A program made the position numbers and the translations under genes. From Moniliella sp. 'wahieum' (taxonomy: Eukaryota > Basidiomycota > Moniliellomycetes > Moniliellales > Moniliellaceae): a DNA stretch of 64,000 nucleotides. Of this stretch, positions 1 to 9,797 are shown one piece after another (within the stretch, counting starts at the first letter, position 1; the number at the start of each line of letters is the position of its first letter). A model generated the notes under the pieces. The model was not told where the DNA came from. It ran no database searches and was given only the letters and a program-made list of their open reading frames with translations. The stretch is taken from NCBI GenBank assembly GCA_003971905.1, contig RSEE01000023.1:372001-436000 (forward strand). Direction: 5' to 3'.

Positions 1-982
1 GCTCGGGCCTCTGGTCAGTGGGGCAATCTCCGTAACAGGCACCAGTTGGAGGTGGTCATTCTGGGTGGCGACGATGTTCAGTGGGAGTATGGGTGTTATC
101 GCCGTCTTCTGTGTGAGAGAGACGTATGCTCCCATTCTATTAGTTCAGAAGGCGAAACGGTTACGAAAAGAGTCGCAAACAACAGTAAGATATGTAGCAC
201 CAATGGAGCTGGTGCCACTCAAACCCAGGGAATTGTTGAGCAAGACGCTTCTCAAGCCTTTTATCATGTTGGTCCAAGAGCCTATGCTAGTTGGCTGCAC
301 ATTTTGTTGAGCTATGCTTTTGGTCTCCTCTACCTCATCTTTGAGTTTTATTCGTCGTACCGGGAAATTTACGGGCTAAACCCATTACAAGAGGCGCTAT
401 GCTTTCTTCCTTATCTGGTCGGATCCCCCTCTCCTGCGTCGCATTCTACACGATCGTCGCGCGGTACCAACGCGATCTGGATGCCGCCAAGGCCAAGGAC
501 CCAGACGCCAAGCTTCCTCCCGAAAAGCGATTACCCATCGTACTCGTATGTGGGCCATGCATGGCTATAAGTTTCTTTTGGTTCGGCTGGGCCAGTTACA
601 AAAAAGCGTACGGCCCTCTCCCCCCACTCTTTCTCTTCAGAACAAAAGTCTAACCAATGGACTGCTGTACAGGACGTTATGGGCGCCACTATTTAGTGGA
701 CTGCCACTCGGGTTTGGCATTGCAAGTGTCTTTCTGGGCACCATGAACTATCTTGTGGAAACCTACCGTTCCCACAGTGCGATCGCTCTTGCGGCCCAAA
801 CCACGGTTCGGTGTTTGGTAGGCGGCGGGTTCATTCTGTTTGCAAACCAAATGAAGGCGCGCTTGGGAGTTCATTGGGCGTCCTCCCTGTTGGGCTTTTT
901 GGCACTGCTTCTAACCCCCATTCCGTTTGTTTTGTGGTTGTATGGAGCCAAGCTCCGGTCTTGGTCCAGATTTGCCTTCTAA
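1..982 (+). CDS. MFS multidrug/polyamine transporter (DHA1-like), 3' part
   Basis: C-terminal part of a major facilitator superfamily proton antiporter of the fungal drug/polyamine class, expected in the plasma membrane; the 5' end lies outside the window. The opening frame from base 2 reads GPLVSGAISVTGTSWRWSFW, the usual transmembrane 5-6 segment, then an ETYAPILL-type motif and a basic central loop (QKAKRLRKE). Membrane segments follow in other frames: LLSYAFGLLYLIFEF near 310-350, a PLSCVAFYTIVARY helix near 425-470, then FGIASVFLGTMNYLVETYR and the last helices up to a stop at 982. The reading frame changes at least twice (near 300 and 415), and once more between 600 and 645, where a very short intron is also possible. 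The substrate cannot be told from sequence. Family assignment is firm; the exact gene model is not. Confidence 0.75.
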
Positions 983-3379
983 CCTTGCGACCACTCACGC
1001 CCCTGGCCCGCATATTACCCTGCTTTTGGGATTCTATATACCCTGTCGTATTCACCAAATATATGGCAGGAGCTGCCGCTGTCATATTGAGCGGTTTCTT
1101 TATCTCTAATACTCTATCGGAAGAGACAATATATCAACCCACTGCATTGGAAAACAGGGAACCTACCCCCCAAGGGAAAGATGGGCCAAAACCCTCTGGC
1201 GCGCCTGGGGGAAGAAATTTTCGGGGTGAGGGAGGCGGGGAGTGCGCGTAGCACAGCCTCAGACAGGCTCCCCGACCAGTCTTCGCCTCTGAGAGACCTG
1301 AGATGTGAGAATCGCACCGTCGTTGACTCTTTTATTATTGTGGCCATCTTCATGTTTTCGTGTATCGGTGCCACCACTCTGATGCTCGGGTTTTTGTACT
1401 CTAAGTTCTTCATAAGGGGTTTCTACTCAGTACGTACTTTCATTCTCGCCTGTAAGCTTCTGTGTATCGGAGTGGATCTGAGGTCTGTGCCGATAAACTA
1501 GTACTACACAACTATGAGCTCCTGCTGTAGCCCATATCACATCCGATCAGTATGTCCTAGTGGCGTGACGCGTGACGTCTGATGAAGCAAGTTGCATGTG
1601 ATGCACATGATGGAACCCGTCCATGTGCAGGACCATCGATCATCGACCCGTCCTCAGGACTGAGTGTACTCAGGGTACTAGCTGTACTCCAGCTGAGGCC
1701 CTGAGGCCTGAGGCTCAGCCGGAGCAGAGATCTCAGACTGAGAGCTACCAGCTGTTGCTCCGGCGTGGCAACCATGTGATGTTGTGATATACCGATGATA
1801 TGATGGGTGCGGTATATGTGACACTACGCCATGCGTCTTGCACTTGTGTGACAAAAGCGAATGTGGTTAGTGGGGCCTGGGGGGCACAGATAACATACGG
1901 CACACCCGCCGACGAGAGACGAGGCGGAGCACAAGGGGCAACAGGCATAGCATGTAACATGGTAACATGGGGCAAGAGCACTGTTACCATGTAAGGCCTA
2001 AGGACTCTATACTATTGGTCTACTAACACATTCTATAGCAGCAGAGATCCTTCAGAGAAATAAATGAGAAGACATATCCGGGTTGGAGCCCAGAGGTTGG
2101 AAATATTGGACCAAGCTGCACGCGTTGAACATGTTGAATGAACTGAGGATCTGAGCGCCATATATCGATCAACCCGCCAAAAACATTGCCCAAAAACGCT
2201 CTGATCAGCAGCGCTCTCTGAGGATCGATGACCGACCTGAAGCCAATACAACCGGTGTGACTGGTGACTGGCGAACAGAGAGTGTCGTCAGCGCGCCAGG
2301 AGCAGCGGCCCCAGCACTCCCAGTGGTGTCGGATCGCTTACGACTATTAAAGTACGCGGTTTTATATATTAAGAGGGTTAGTGCTTAGTACGCGTTAATA
2401 CCCATCACCTTTCCAAGGCTGTTGCAGCCATAATGCATTGCATGTAACATGTACCAGGCGATTGCGGCGCTCGCATCAGAGCTCGCATCCTCCGCTGAAA
2501 ATCGAAGTGTTCATCGCGTTCAGCAAACCCGCAGCGAGTTCATGAAGATCAACAACACATCTCCATCATCGCGTCTAACGCGTTAAAAAGATGTGTTCAA
2601 ACGTGGTTGGGTACGCGTTTAGAATACCCGACCCACGTTCAAGATTTCAAACGTTCCCTCCGATTTCTGTCCGAGCTCTGAGAACCCCGATTTCAGAGTC
2701 AAGCTTGAACGTTTTAAAAGTTTACTGTTTACGCGTTACGTTTACCGATTAACGTTTAACTTTTCCGTTTAACCCGTGTGGCGCGCGCCATATATGCATC
2801 TGCCGAGCAATATCCCGCAGTGGCGGGTGGCGCATGGGGAAGAGTGGCGGGGGAGATCGGGGAACGAGACAAAGAGTGGAAACACCTATTTGGTTCTGGG
2901 CGCATCAACGCATCACCGTCACAGGCGTCACTCACGTCACTGGCACGCCGAACATCAGCATCAAAAGTGTTTGACAACAAGTTGGCGTATCTGTAGCGCT
3001 GTGCTTGATATTAGGCTCAGTACACTCCATCTGAGATCTGATGGGTCTGATGGTGCTGACGCGCCTGACGCGCGCTGCGTCCCAGCTGACCCAACAGCCG
3101 ACGTCAGCGTCAGAGGCTCTTGTATTAACCTGGTCCTGCTGGCTTGCCCAGTTGCTCTCGCTCGTGCACCCTGGATGGGATGGGATCGGGGCGAGGCAAT
3201 TCAAAGGCTTTGCAATGGCTCCAAGCCGAGCAGGCCGGCGCTATATCCAGTTGCATTGTTATGCATGTTACGTTCACGTTCAATGTTCATGGTAATAATG
3301 ACGGTGACATTGTGACATAGGGCAGGACGTGTCACTTTCACTACATCACTGCACTGGCCACAACAGTGAAGCTAGTGAC

Positions 3380-3530
3380 TAGTGAAGCTTGAAGCTTGAA
3401 GTAAGAATGGCGAACAATAACTTGTTCCTTGCCTGGTGGCGGTCCCAACAGCACGCGGGTTAGCCGGTCAAGGCCGGCCGGTCAAGCTTCAAGCTGGACA
3501 AGCTTCAAGCTTCAAGCTCTTCAAGCTGCA
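3380..3530. repeat. AAGCTT-based 7-bp palindrome array
   Basis: Repeated AAGCTT separated by single C or G bases: AAGCTTGAAGCTTGAAG near 3385, and two further clusters of CAAGCTTCAAGC between 3482 and 3530. The clusters are interrupted by a GGCCGGCCGGTC segment. The unit is a six-base palindrome plus one base. Confidence 0.8.
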
Positions 3531-3953
3531 AGGCCCAAGGCACACCACCATACGAAAAGCAGAGGGTAAAACATGCAATACACAGTCTGTGAATATGAGC
3601 TTTTCCAACAAAAGCAGTAATTATCAGTTGCTCAGATTCAGCATTACCTATGACTCAGTTTCTCTCATATACGCTCTCGGTACACCCACACAACCATGCA
3701 GCAACAGTCCTTCGTCAGCAGGCCGGCTGAGCGCGCGCGCGCGCTGAACGACTGAGCCGCTGAGTGCTGGAGGCCTGAAGCAAGTTGGGGCATGAAGATG
3801 GCGGGGCAAGATGACCGGGGGATATGCAAGTGGCATTAAATATTGAACGCTGAAGCTTGCAGCTTGAAGCTCGAGACGTTGTTGAAGAACGACTGTCAAG
3901 CGCAGGCCTTTTATAGACCAGCTTCAGATTCAGTCAGACGTTCAGTTCTTCTC

Positions 3954-4007
3954 ACACGTTACGCGTTACCGCGGCCTTACTGGGTTACACGTTACGCGTT
4001 ACGTACG
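3954..4007. repeat. ACGTT/ACGCGTT palindrome array
   Basis: Two clusters of ACACGTTACGCGTTAC-type sequence, at 3954-3974 and 3984-4007, separated by a CCGCGG-containing segment. The ACGCGT core is followed by T and then ACG, keeping a mostly 7-bp step. Confidence 0.75.
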
Positions 4008-4403
4008 ACACCATAGGCATAATACGATGCCGCTTGCAATTTGGGATGGGATTGAATGGGGCGGGGAGGCAGTGTGCGGGCCCATTCGGAAGGGGCGACA
4101 ACAGGGGGCAAGTGTTGTCCCCCTGAGTATGTGGGCCGGTTAGGCACGGCTGGTGTGGTGGGAGGATGGTGGTCTGTGCGATGGGGGGCCGTGCGTGGGG
4201 GCCCCCATGACTCGGATCGCTGGTGGAGACAGAGGTGAAACTGACGCCGTGCGGCTGTGGGGGGCACATGATCCCGATGTGGCCTGCTGTGGCTTTGGCG
4301 TTGGAACGGAATGGGTGAGGGGTAGGCCGTAGGGCAGCGAAGGGACTGCCATAGGGACTTGCGAAGCTAATGATGATAGGAATAGTGAGTAAGTTGCAGG
4401 TGC

Positions 4404-4447
4404 CATGCACCATGTGACATGTGACATGTAGCACATGTGGCATGTGG
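4404..4447. repeat. ACATGT-based 7-bp palindrome array
   Basis: ATGTGACATGTGACATGT followed by GCACATGTGGCATGTGG. The palindrome ACATGT recurs every 7 bases with G as spacer. Similar short copies occur near 16202 and 27850. Confidence 0.8.
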
Positions 4448-4634
4448 TTGTGAGTACGTGGGTATGAGAGTACGAATACTGGGTACTGCGTCCAGTACTG
4501 AGCTACTCAGACTGACTTCTCAGAGATCTCGGATCTCGATCTCATTACTGAGTCTCAGTACCGTGTGAGTTGTGAGTACAGTTCGGTGTTCAGCGGTTCA
4601 GCGCGTTGAACACGTTGAACGTTTAGTACGTTGT

Positions 4635-4662
4635 TAATCGATAATCGATAATCGAATAATCG
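4635..4662. repeat. ATCGATA heptamer array
   Basis: Two and a half tandem copies of ATCGATA (palindrome ATCGAT plus A), followed by ATAATCG. Related AT-rich words recur at 15790-15850 and 43855-43880. Confidence 0.8.
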
Positions 4663-5181
4663 TTGACCGAACCGTTGCGTACGAGTACACTGGGTACGTT
4701 AGGCAGACTGGCTAGAGTGGGGGTGTGACATGTGACAACAGCGCCCAGTGCACTCGGTGGTCGTAGGGCTTGCGTGAGTGTGTGAGTGTGAGCGGCGCAT
4801 GTGCCGGTTGTTGGCATGGCCGCCGTTTCGGAGCTCCTTTACTCGATCACTAGTCACTAGGTCACTAGGAATACTGAGGTCTGAGGCTCAGACCACCGGT
4901 CACCGGTCAGCCGGTCAGGCCTGAGCCTCAGGGCCCAGGCCACAGTGCCTCAGTGCCTCAGTGAACGTTCAGGCGTGCAGGCCTGAGACCATGGTAGCTA
5001 GGAAAGCCTCGTCGAAAACAAAGCCAAGCGAAACAGCGCCGAGTGGCGGTGTCCGCCGGGAAGATGACTAGCGCTGGTCCGTGGCCGCCCGGCAAATGCC
5101 TACGCCCTCCGGCATCGCCCATTCTCCCATCGCATCAACGTTCAACAACACACCTAGCTTGTGACGCTCGAACCCAGCTGC

Positions 5182-6287
5182 ATGTCCTCTGTCGGTGCCC
5201 TGCTCGCCTCCCCGCCGCCACCTGCTGCCATGTTCGAACGCCCCTCATTGGCTCCCCCACGGCCCGGCCTCGGTGCACTGTCCACCCCTTCCGAATCCAG
5301 CCGCACCCCCAGTGCCAGTACCAGCACCAGTAGCAACACCAGCACCGCCGCCACTACACCCTCGACACGCGCCAACGCCAATCCCAGTGCCAACGCCGGG
5401 GCCATCGCTTGCAACAGCCCTTCCGATTTCCCTCCTCCCCATCTCCGAGCACCCTTTCCGGCTCGTAACCCCGACCCAACTCTGCCTCCACCTCCGCTGC
5501 CGCCCCATGACACGCCTACTTCTGGGTCGCGATGGATCCATCCCTTGCAATGCAGGGACACACAGAAGAGATGTTCATTGCATATGCCAGTCTATCCACC
5601 TCCCCACCGACCACGCCTAAGCAACCCGGCCCAATATTCGCTCACTTCACCTCCGCCACGTTGGCACCCGTTACCCCCCCCATCAAAAAGGTTGGCGTGA
5701 CCATTGCGATTCACCTGGGCGCCAATGGGAGTCCTTACCGCGCTTGCCGCCCCTTCGCCATGCCCACCATCTTGCTCTCCCACAGGAGAGGGAAGGCGGA
5801 CGACCGCGGCCTACTGGCTTGCCCATCGGCTTCGACCACCCGCGCCCGGACCCGTCCCCTCCTCTTGCTCATCCTCGTTGTCAACCCTACCCTCCATCAC
5901 CCAGTTCCAGTTATCCCCCACAGCGCGAGGGAAAGCGTCCACGTTTCACCTCCGACTCGGAACCAAGCCCTTGGGACACACAGGATCCCCCGCCCCCTCG
6001 TCACAGGAGCCAGCATTTGCACCTACCACCACCCATTGACCGATGCTTACTGTGGCACCCACTTCAATCGTCTTTACGATCTCTCCCGTCACCGCCAGAT
6101 CCATGCGCGCGAAGAAGGCCGAGCGATCGCGGCCGGTTTGTTGAGGCGCGATCAAGCCTTGGTGTGGGGTAAAGAAGTCGACCCTACTTCCTCTGGTGTG
6201 ACCAAGGAATGGTGCTGTCAAGAATGTCAATCGGTGTTCTCCCGAAAAGATGCACTGCTCCGCCACAAACGGCTTCGGGCCCATTGA
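5182..6287 (+). CDS. C2H2 zinc-finger protein, probable transcription factor
   Basis: A probable nuclear DNA-binding protein. The N-terminal two thirds is Pro/Ser/Thr/Ala-rich and disordered in every plausible frame; it includes a basic KRPRF patch near 5935 that could be a nuclear signal. The C-terminus has two C2H2 fingers: CGTHFNRLYDLSRHRQIH near 6052-6104 and CQECQSVFSRKDALLRHKR near 6217-6275, the latter ending HKRLRAH before the stop. The first cysteine pair of finger 1 (C-x2-C) is present only if one base is restored near 6050, where the frame changes. Other frame changes lie in the low-complexity part. ATG 5182 starts the first long Ser/Pro-rich frame, but an in-frame or other-frame start nearby is possible. 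No DNA target or pathway can be inferred. Confidence 0.65.
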
Positions 6288-7300
6288 ATACAAATCCCCC
6301 TTCTCTCTCTCTTCCCCTTCCCTTTTGCCCCCTTCTCCTGCTGCTTTGCCCAGCACGGGGCCCGCTCAGCTGCCCTATATCAGCTGCCCAGCAACTTGCA
6401 TGCATCTGGTATTATGCATCATGTGCGTATAGTATGGTCTTTCGCAGCCCCCCGCGTCAGTTAGTTTTTTGTCTGGCTCATATACCTACGGCCTCAGCCC
6501 GCACTCTTCGTTGCTGTACAGCAAAGCTTTGGAGATTTCGTCTGTGACAGGCTAATCCTCGCTGAAGAATTGAACGAGAGAAAGCGTGTGCTGGAGTTTT
6601 TGTACGGAACAGTATCTTTCTCCCATCAATATCATCAATCTGGCTACCGTTGCGACCATATCAAAGTAGAGTCCATTAGCATGGCAGTGGATCTATACTT
6701 TTCTACACCACTGACCATCGATATGAGAGCTGGTCAGCCTCCTGTGTGCTTGTTGTTTCCTGTTTCCGGGACATGCATGTTCGCCACAGCTCGTTCAAAA
6801 CGACAAGCACGCCGGACATGTGAGCTCCAGCAGGGTACGCAGAATAACGAGGACAAAACCTTTTGATATGTGGTCAAAGATGAAGCTACTAACTGGTACT
6901 ACATGAATGCAGCGTTGAAGGATGCGTGCGGGGTTGATGCGCGCTGATGGCCCTGAATTAGATGCAATGGCTCTGCAACTCAATACCTGGCAACGACACT
7001 ATGGTGATGTAGACGGGGTGAGTTACGACTAGTTCTCCGGCACCGACACGGGGAGGGGAAAAGGCGAGAAAGAAATAAGGTGAATAAACATACTCTGTTG
7101 GTGGCTGGTGTAGCCCCGCTCTGCTATCGACTAGATACCCCTGTTAAAGCTGTGCCCACAACAATGCATCGTACGTCGTCAGTTACGGCCGCCGACCATC
7201 GTGGCAGATTCAGTGGTATAGCATCCATTTGTTATGACAACCAGGGAATCTAGAATCTTGCGCGTAGCGGTGGTAATGTTCTCTGGACTCAAGATACTGC
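6288..7300. other. Gene-free stretch between convergent genes
   Basis: About 1 kb holding the 3' flanks of the zinc-finger gene (plus strand) and the beta-solenoid gene (minus strand). It starts with a pyrimidine-rich run (CTCTCTCTCTTCC). I see no RNA gene, repeat array or convincing reading frame. Confidence 0.6.
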
Positions 7301-8593
7301 TCAAAAGCCCAGGTTGATCGATCCTACCCCAGCCGACAGCTCCGCATCAGCGGGGAGATATCTACCTTCGGGCGAGTTGAGTGGGTGTGAGGTAAAGAAG
7401 ACAGAGCCCGTATAGCTCTCACCTGGCACAACGCGCTGGTGGTCCAACGCCCAGTCGCGCTCGCCCCGATGCCTCCACGAAAGGTTCACCGAGCCCGTCT
7501 TGGCTGCTGCCTTGACCAGCCCGGCGAACGACTCGTTGTACGTCACATTCACTGAGCCCACATCGGATTGGATCTTGGATGTCCAAACCTGTGCCAAGGT
7601 GCCAGTGGGGTCCTGATTTTCGCACCCAAACTTGTCTTTGAACGTAACCTGAACTTGTCCGGTATGCGCAACCGCACCCACCCGCACTGCTGCCCCCTTC
7701 TCGGCCGAGAAGGTCACGGGCGTTACATGGCCAAGTATGACCGAACCCTTGTCCGTCTCGACGAAGAGATCCTGGGCCACGACTTGTCCGTGCACCTCGA
7801 TCGTTCCCAGGTTGGATGTGAGCTTGGCAATGGGCGCATACCGAGGCGAGACGAATGCTGCCTTTGTCGGACGACACCTGAGCCGAGGAAATGGCATGCA
7901 CAGCGTTTCCGTTGATTGACCCCAGTTTGGACTCAATCACCATATCCTGTGCGTAGAGGGCTTGCTTGAACAAGACCGAGCCCGTCTCGGCCACGATACG
8001 CGTATATGCAGCAGTAGGATTGACACCCGTGAAAGTAACGCTACCGATCGTTGCATGAACCTGGACCACGTCTGCAGTAACCCCCAGATCGGCCGAGGAG
8101 ACCGAGCCTTCATCTGAAAGGATATCGAGGGTGCCTAGCGCCCCCTCGGCACGGGGGAGACGCGCCTTGACCGTAACTGCGATCTTGGGCTTGAGCGCAG
8201 GGAAAGGAGTATGCGGGTCCGAGTAAACCCCAATCCTAATCCAACCATCTTGGGTTTGCAGCTGCACCACCCGCAGCTCCTCCTCCAGCGTCGCCTCCTT
8301 ATCCGCCCACGCTTCAACATCTACAAAGGTCTTACCGGACCAGCCAGTTCCGGGTCCCGTTCCGACCAAGTCAATGTTCGTTGTGTGTCGCTTGCCAAGA
8401 GAATGGATCGACAGCCCATTGCTCGTCTTGGCGGAGGGGAGCAGCTCAAACGTGGCCCTCCGCACAAAGGGTCGGCGGGGCCAGAAGCCCTTGCGCTCAA
8501 TAGGGCCCCAGGAGGCTTCGGAAACGAGAATGCCCTCGGACGCAGGTACGTCGGGTCCCTTGTCAGCGGCGCCTTGTTGTCGAAATTGAGCAT
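7301..8593 (-). CDS. Repeat protein with beta-solenoid-like pattern, unknown function
   Basis: I do not recognise a named family with certainty. After about 110 residues of N-terminal sequence (including a FVDVEAWADKEATLEEELR segment) the protein repeats a short pattern ending in G-S-V or G-S-I about every 20-25 residues: DEGSVSS, TIGSVTFTG, ETGSVLF, KLGSING, DKGSIRL, NLGTIEV, DKGSVILG, DVGSVNV, KTGSVNL and, at the C-terminus, GVGSINLGF. Such regular turns are typical of right-handed beta-helices and of DUF4097-like adhesin/shell domains. No membrane segment or catalytic motif is visible. The frame changes once near 7850. ATG 8593 is used as start because the frame behind it continues into the homologous part after one further shift; ATG 8641, in the same frame, is an alternative. 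Confidence 0.6.
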
Positions 8594-9375
8594 GATGTGT
8601 GCAGAGTGTGATGGTGGGAGGGATGGTGGTGACGAGCCCATGCCGGTTAAATGTGGATCGTTGCCACCAGGCAGGCACCCAAGCCGAGGACCTCAGAAAC
8701 ACGTCGAAGCGGGAACGTGCGACTCGCAGTCAAATATCAGCCTGCGCGTCACGTGGCGCGTCAATATCAATAGGAGCCAGCCGGCTGGCCTCAGGGGTTC
8801 ACTCTTTCATTATTTCAACGGGGCCATCTGTGCGCTCAGCTGAGCCGCTGAGCGCTATTAAACACAGCTGACTGATGCAATTGGTTGGGAGCTGCGCGAC
8901 TCCCCGATATACCACCCACAGGGACCCCCACGCCGCTGAGCGGCGGCTGAGGCGCTGGCTTGCCTCAAGACGGCTCGTACAAGTCACCCGAGTGGAACGC
9001 GGCGCAGCAGGCGAAGCTGAGGGCGCTGCAGCGGTAGCTGCTTTCTCGGTGAGGGAGAGCATAACGGCGCCATTGACTGGCAGCGTATGTGGGAACACCA
9101 GACTGAAGTATGCTCTCAGACCGAGAAGTACTTGCTTGAAGCTTGACCTACCCTCAGAGAAACTACATAACGTGAGGTGTGAGGTGTGCCGTATGGATGG
9201 CGATGACGCGATGACGCCAAATCGTCGGGCGGCATCCCCGGACTATACCCAAACGTGTTTAATCCTCATGTTCTCGATGAGGGCAACGGATCTGCAGGAG
9301 AATCAAAAGGGCGAGATACGCTCAAAGGTGAAGGTAAAGGTGTACTACATTTGATGAGATTACCCTTAGGTATTC
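8594..9375. other. Gene-free stretch upstream of tRNA-Ile
   Basis: About 780 bases without a recognisable gene. It is the probable promoter side of the beta-solenoid gene and the 5' flank of the tRNA. It contains CTCAGCTGAGCCGCTGAGCGC near 8836 and one AAGCTTGAC near 9138, minor members of the palindromic word set. Confidence 0.55.
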
Positions 9376-9471
9376 GGTCGATTAGCTCAGTTGGTCAGAG
9401 CGTGGTACTAATACGTCCAACTTGGAGTGTTGGTGATGCCAAGGTCATGAGTTCAAGCCTCATATTGACCA
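9376..9471 (+). tRNA. tRNA-Ile (anticodon AAT) with 22-nt intron
   Basis: A full cloverleaf can be folded. The acceptor stem GGTCGAT (9376-9382) pairs with ATTGACC (9464-9470), followed by discriminator A. The D arm is GCTC/GAGC with loop AGTTGGTCA. The anticodon stem TGGTA (9403-9407) pairs with TGCCA (9437-9441). The T arm ATGAG/CTCAT encloses TTCAAGC. The loop reads C-T-AAT-A, giving anticodon AAT at 9410-9412. A 22-base intron (9414-9435) sits after position 37, the canonical site for nuclear tRNA introns. Internal promoter boxes A (TTAGCTCAGTTGG) and B (GAGTTCAAGCC) match RNA polymerase III consensus, and a T6 run follows at once. Confidence 0.93.
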
Positions 9472-9472
9472 C

Positions 9473-9478
9473 TTTTTT
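9473..9478 (+). terminator. RNA polymerase III terminator
   Basis: A run of six T two bases after the tRNA-Ile 3' end, as expected for pol III termination. Confidence 0.85.
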
Positions 9479-9797
9479 ACATTGGGTACGCTTGATCTGA
9501 AGAAGGCGCCAGCCCTCCGAGTTTCGCTCCCGCTCAGTCATATGGCCATGGTGCATGTGTCTTGCGCATCGCCATATGCATAACCGGTAACCATCGTCTC
9601 ACAAGTGTTCGTCATCGATCATCCGCCATTAGGCCTTAGGCTACAAATAACTGCTCGCGCCTTTGCGTCCACCTGCACCTCAGTCTTTCAATGAGTGTTT
9701 CTGCCAGCATGCTCCCGGTGCCGCTTCTAATGGCGGCTTACATGCGGGATTAGGTAAGCCTAGCCAGGAGGCAGCGGATGGTGTTGCACCGAATGTG

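Larger units (their letters stand above)
983..5181. other. Gene-free, repeat-rich stretch
   Basis: No protein family is recognisable on either strand across about 4.2 kb. A weakly hydrophobic frame near 1320-1450 is not enough to call a gene. From 2340 to 2770 the DNA is richer in A+T, with words such as TACGCGTTAA and ACGTTTAAC. From 1560 onward short palindromic words recur densely: ACGCGTGACG, GAGGCCTGAGGC, CAGTACTC, AAGCTTGAAGC, ACATGTGACATG and ATCGATAATCG. This is one of the densest concentrations of the 7-bp palindrome arrays in the window. Confidence 0.7.

Noticed and set aside
1181-1501. Small hydrophobic frame after the MFS gene
   Set aside because: One hydrophobic stretch (IVAIFMFSCIGATTLMLGFL) without family match. 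It could be a remnant of a neighbouring membrane protein, but support is too thin.
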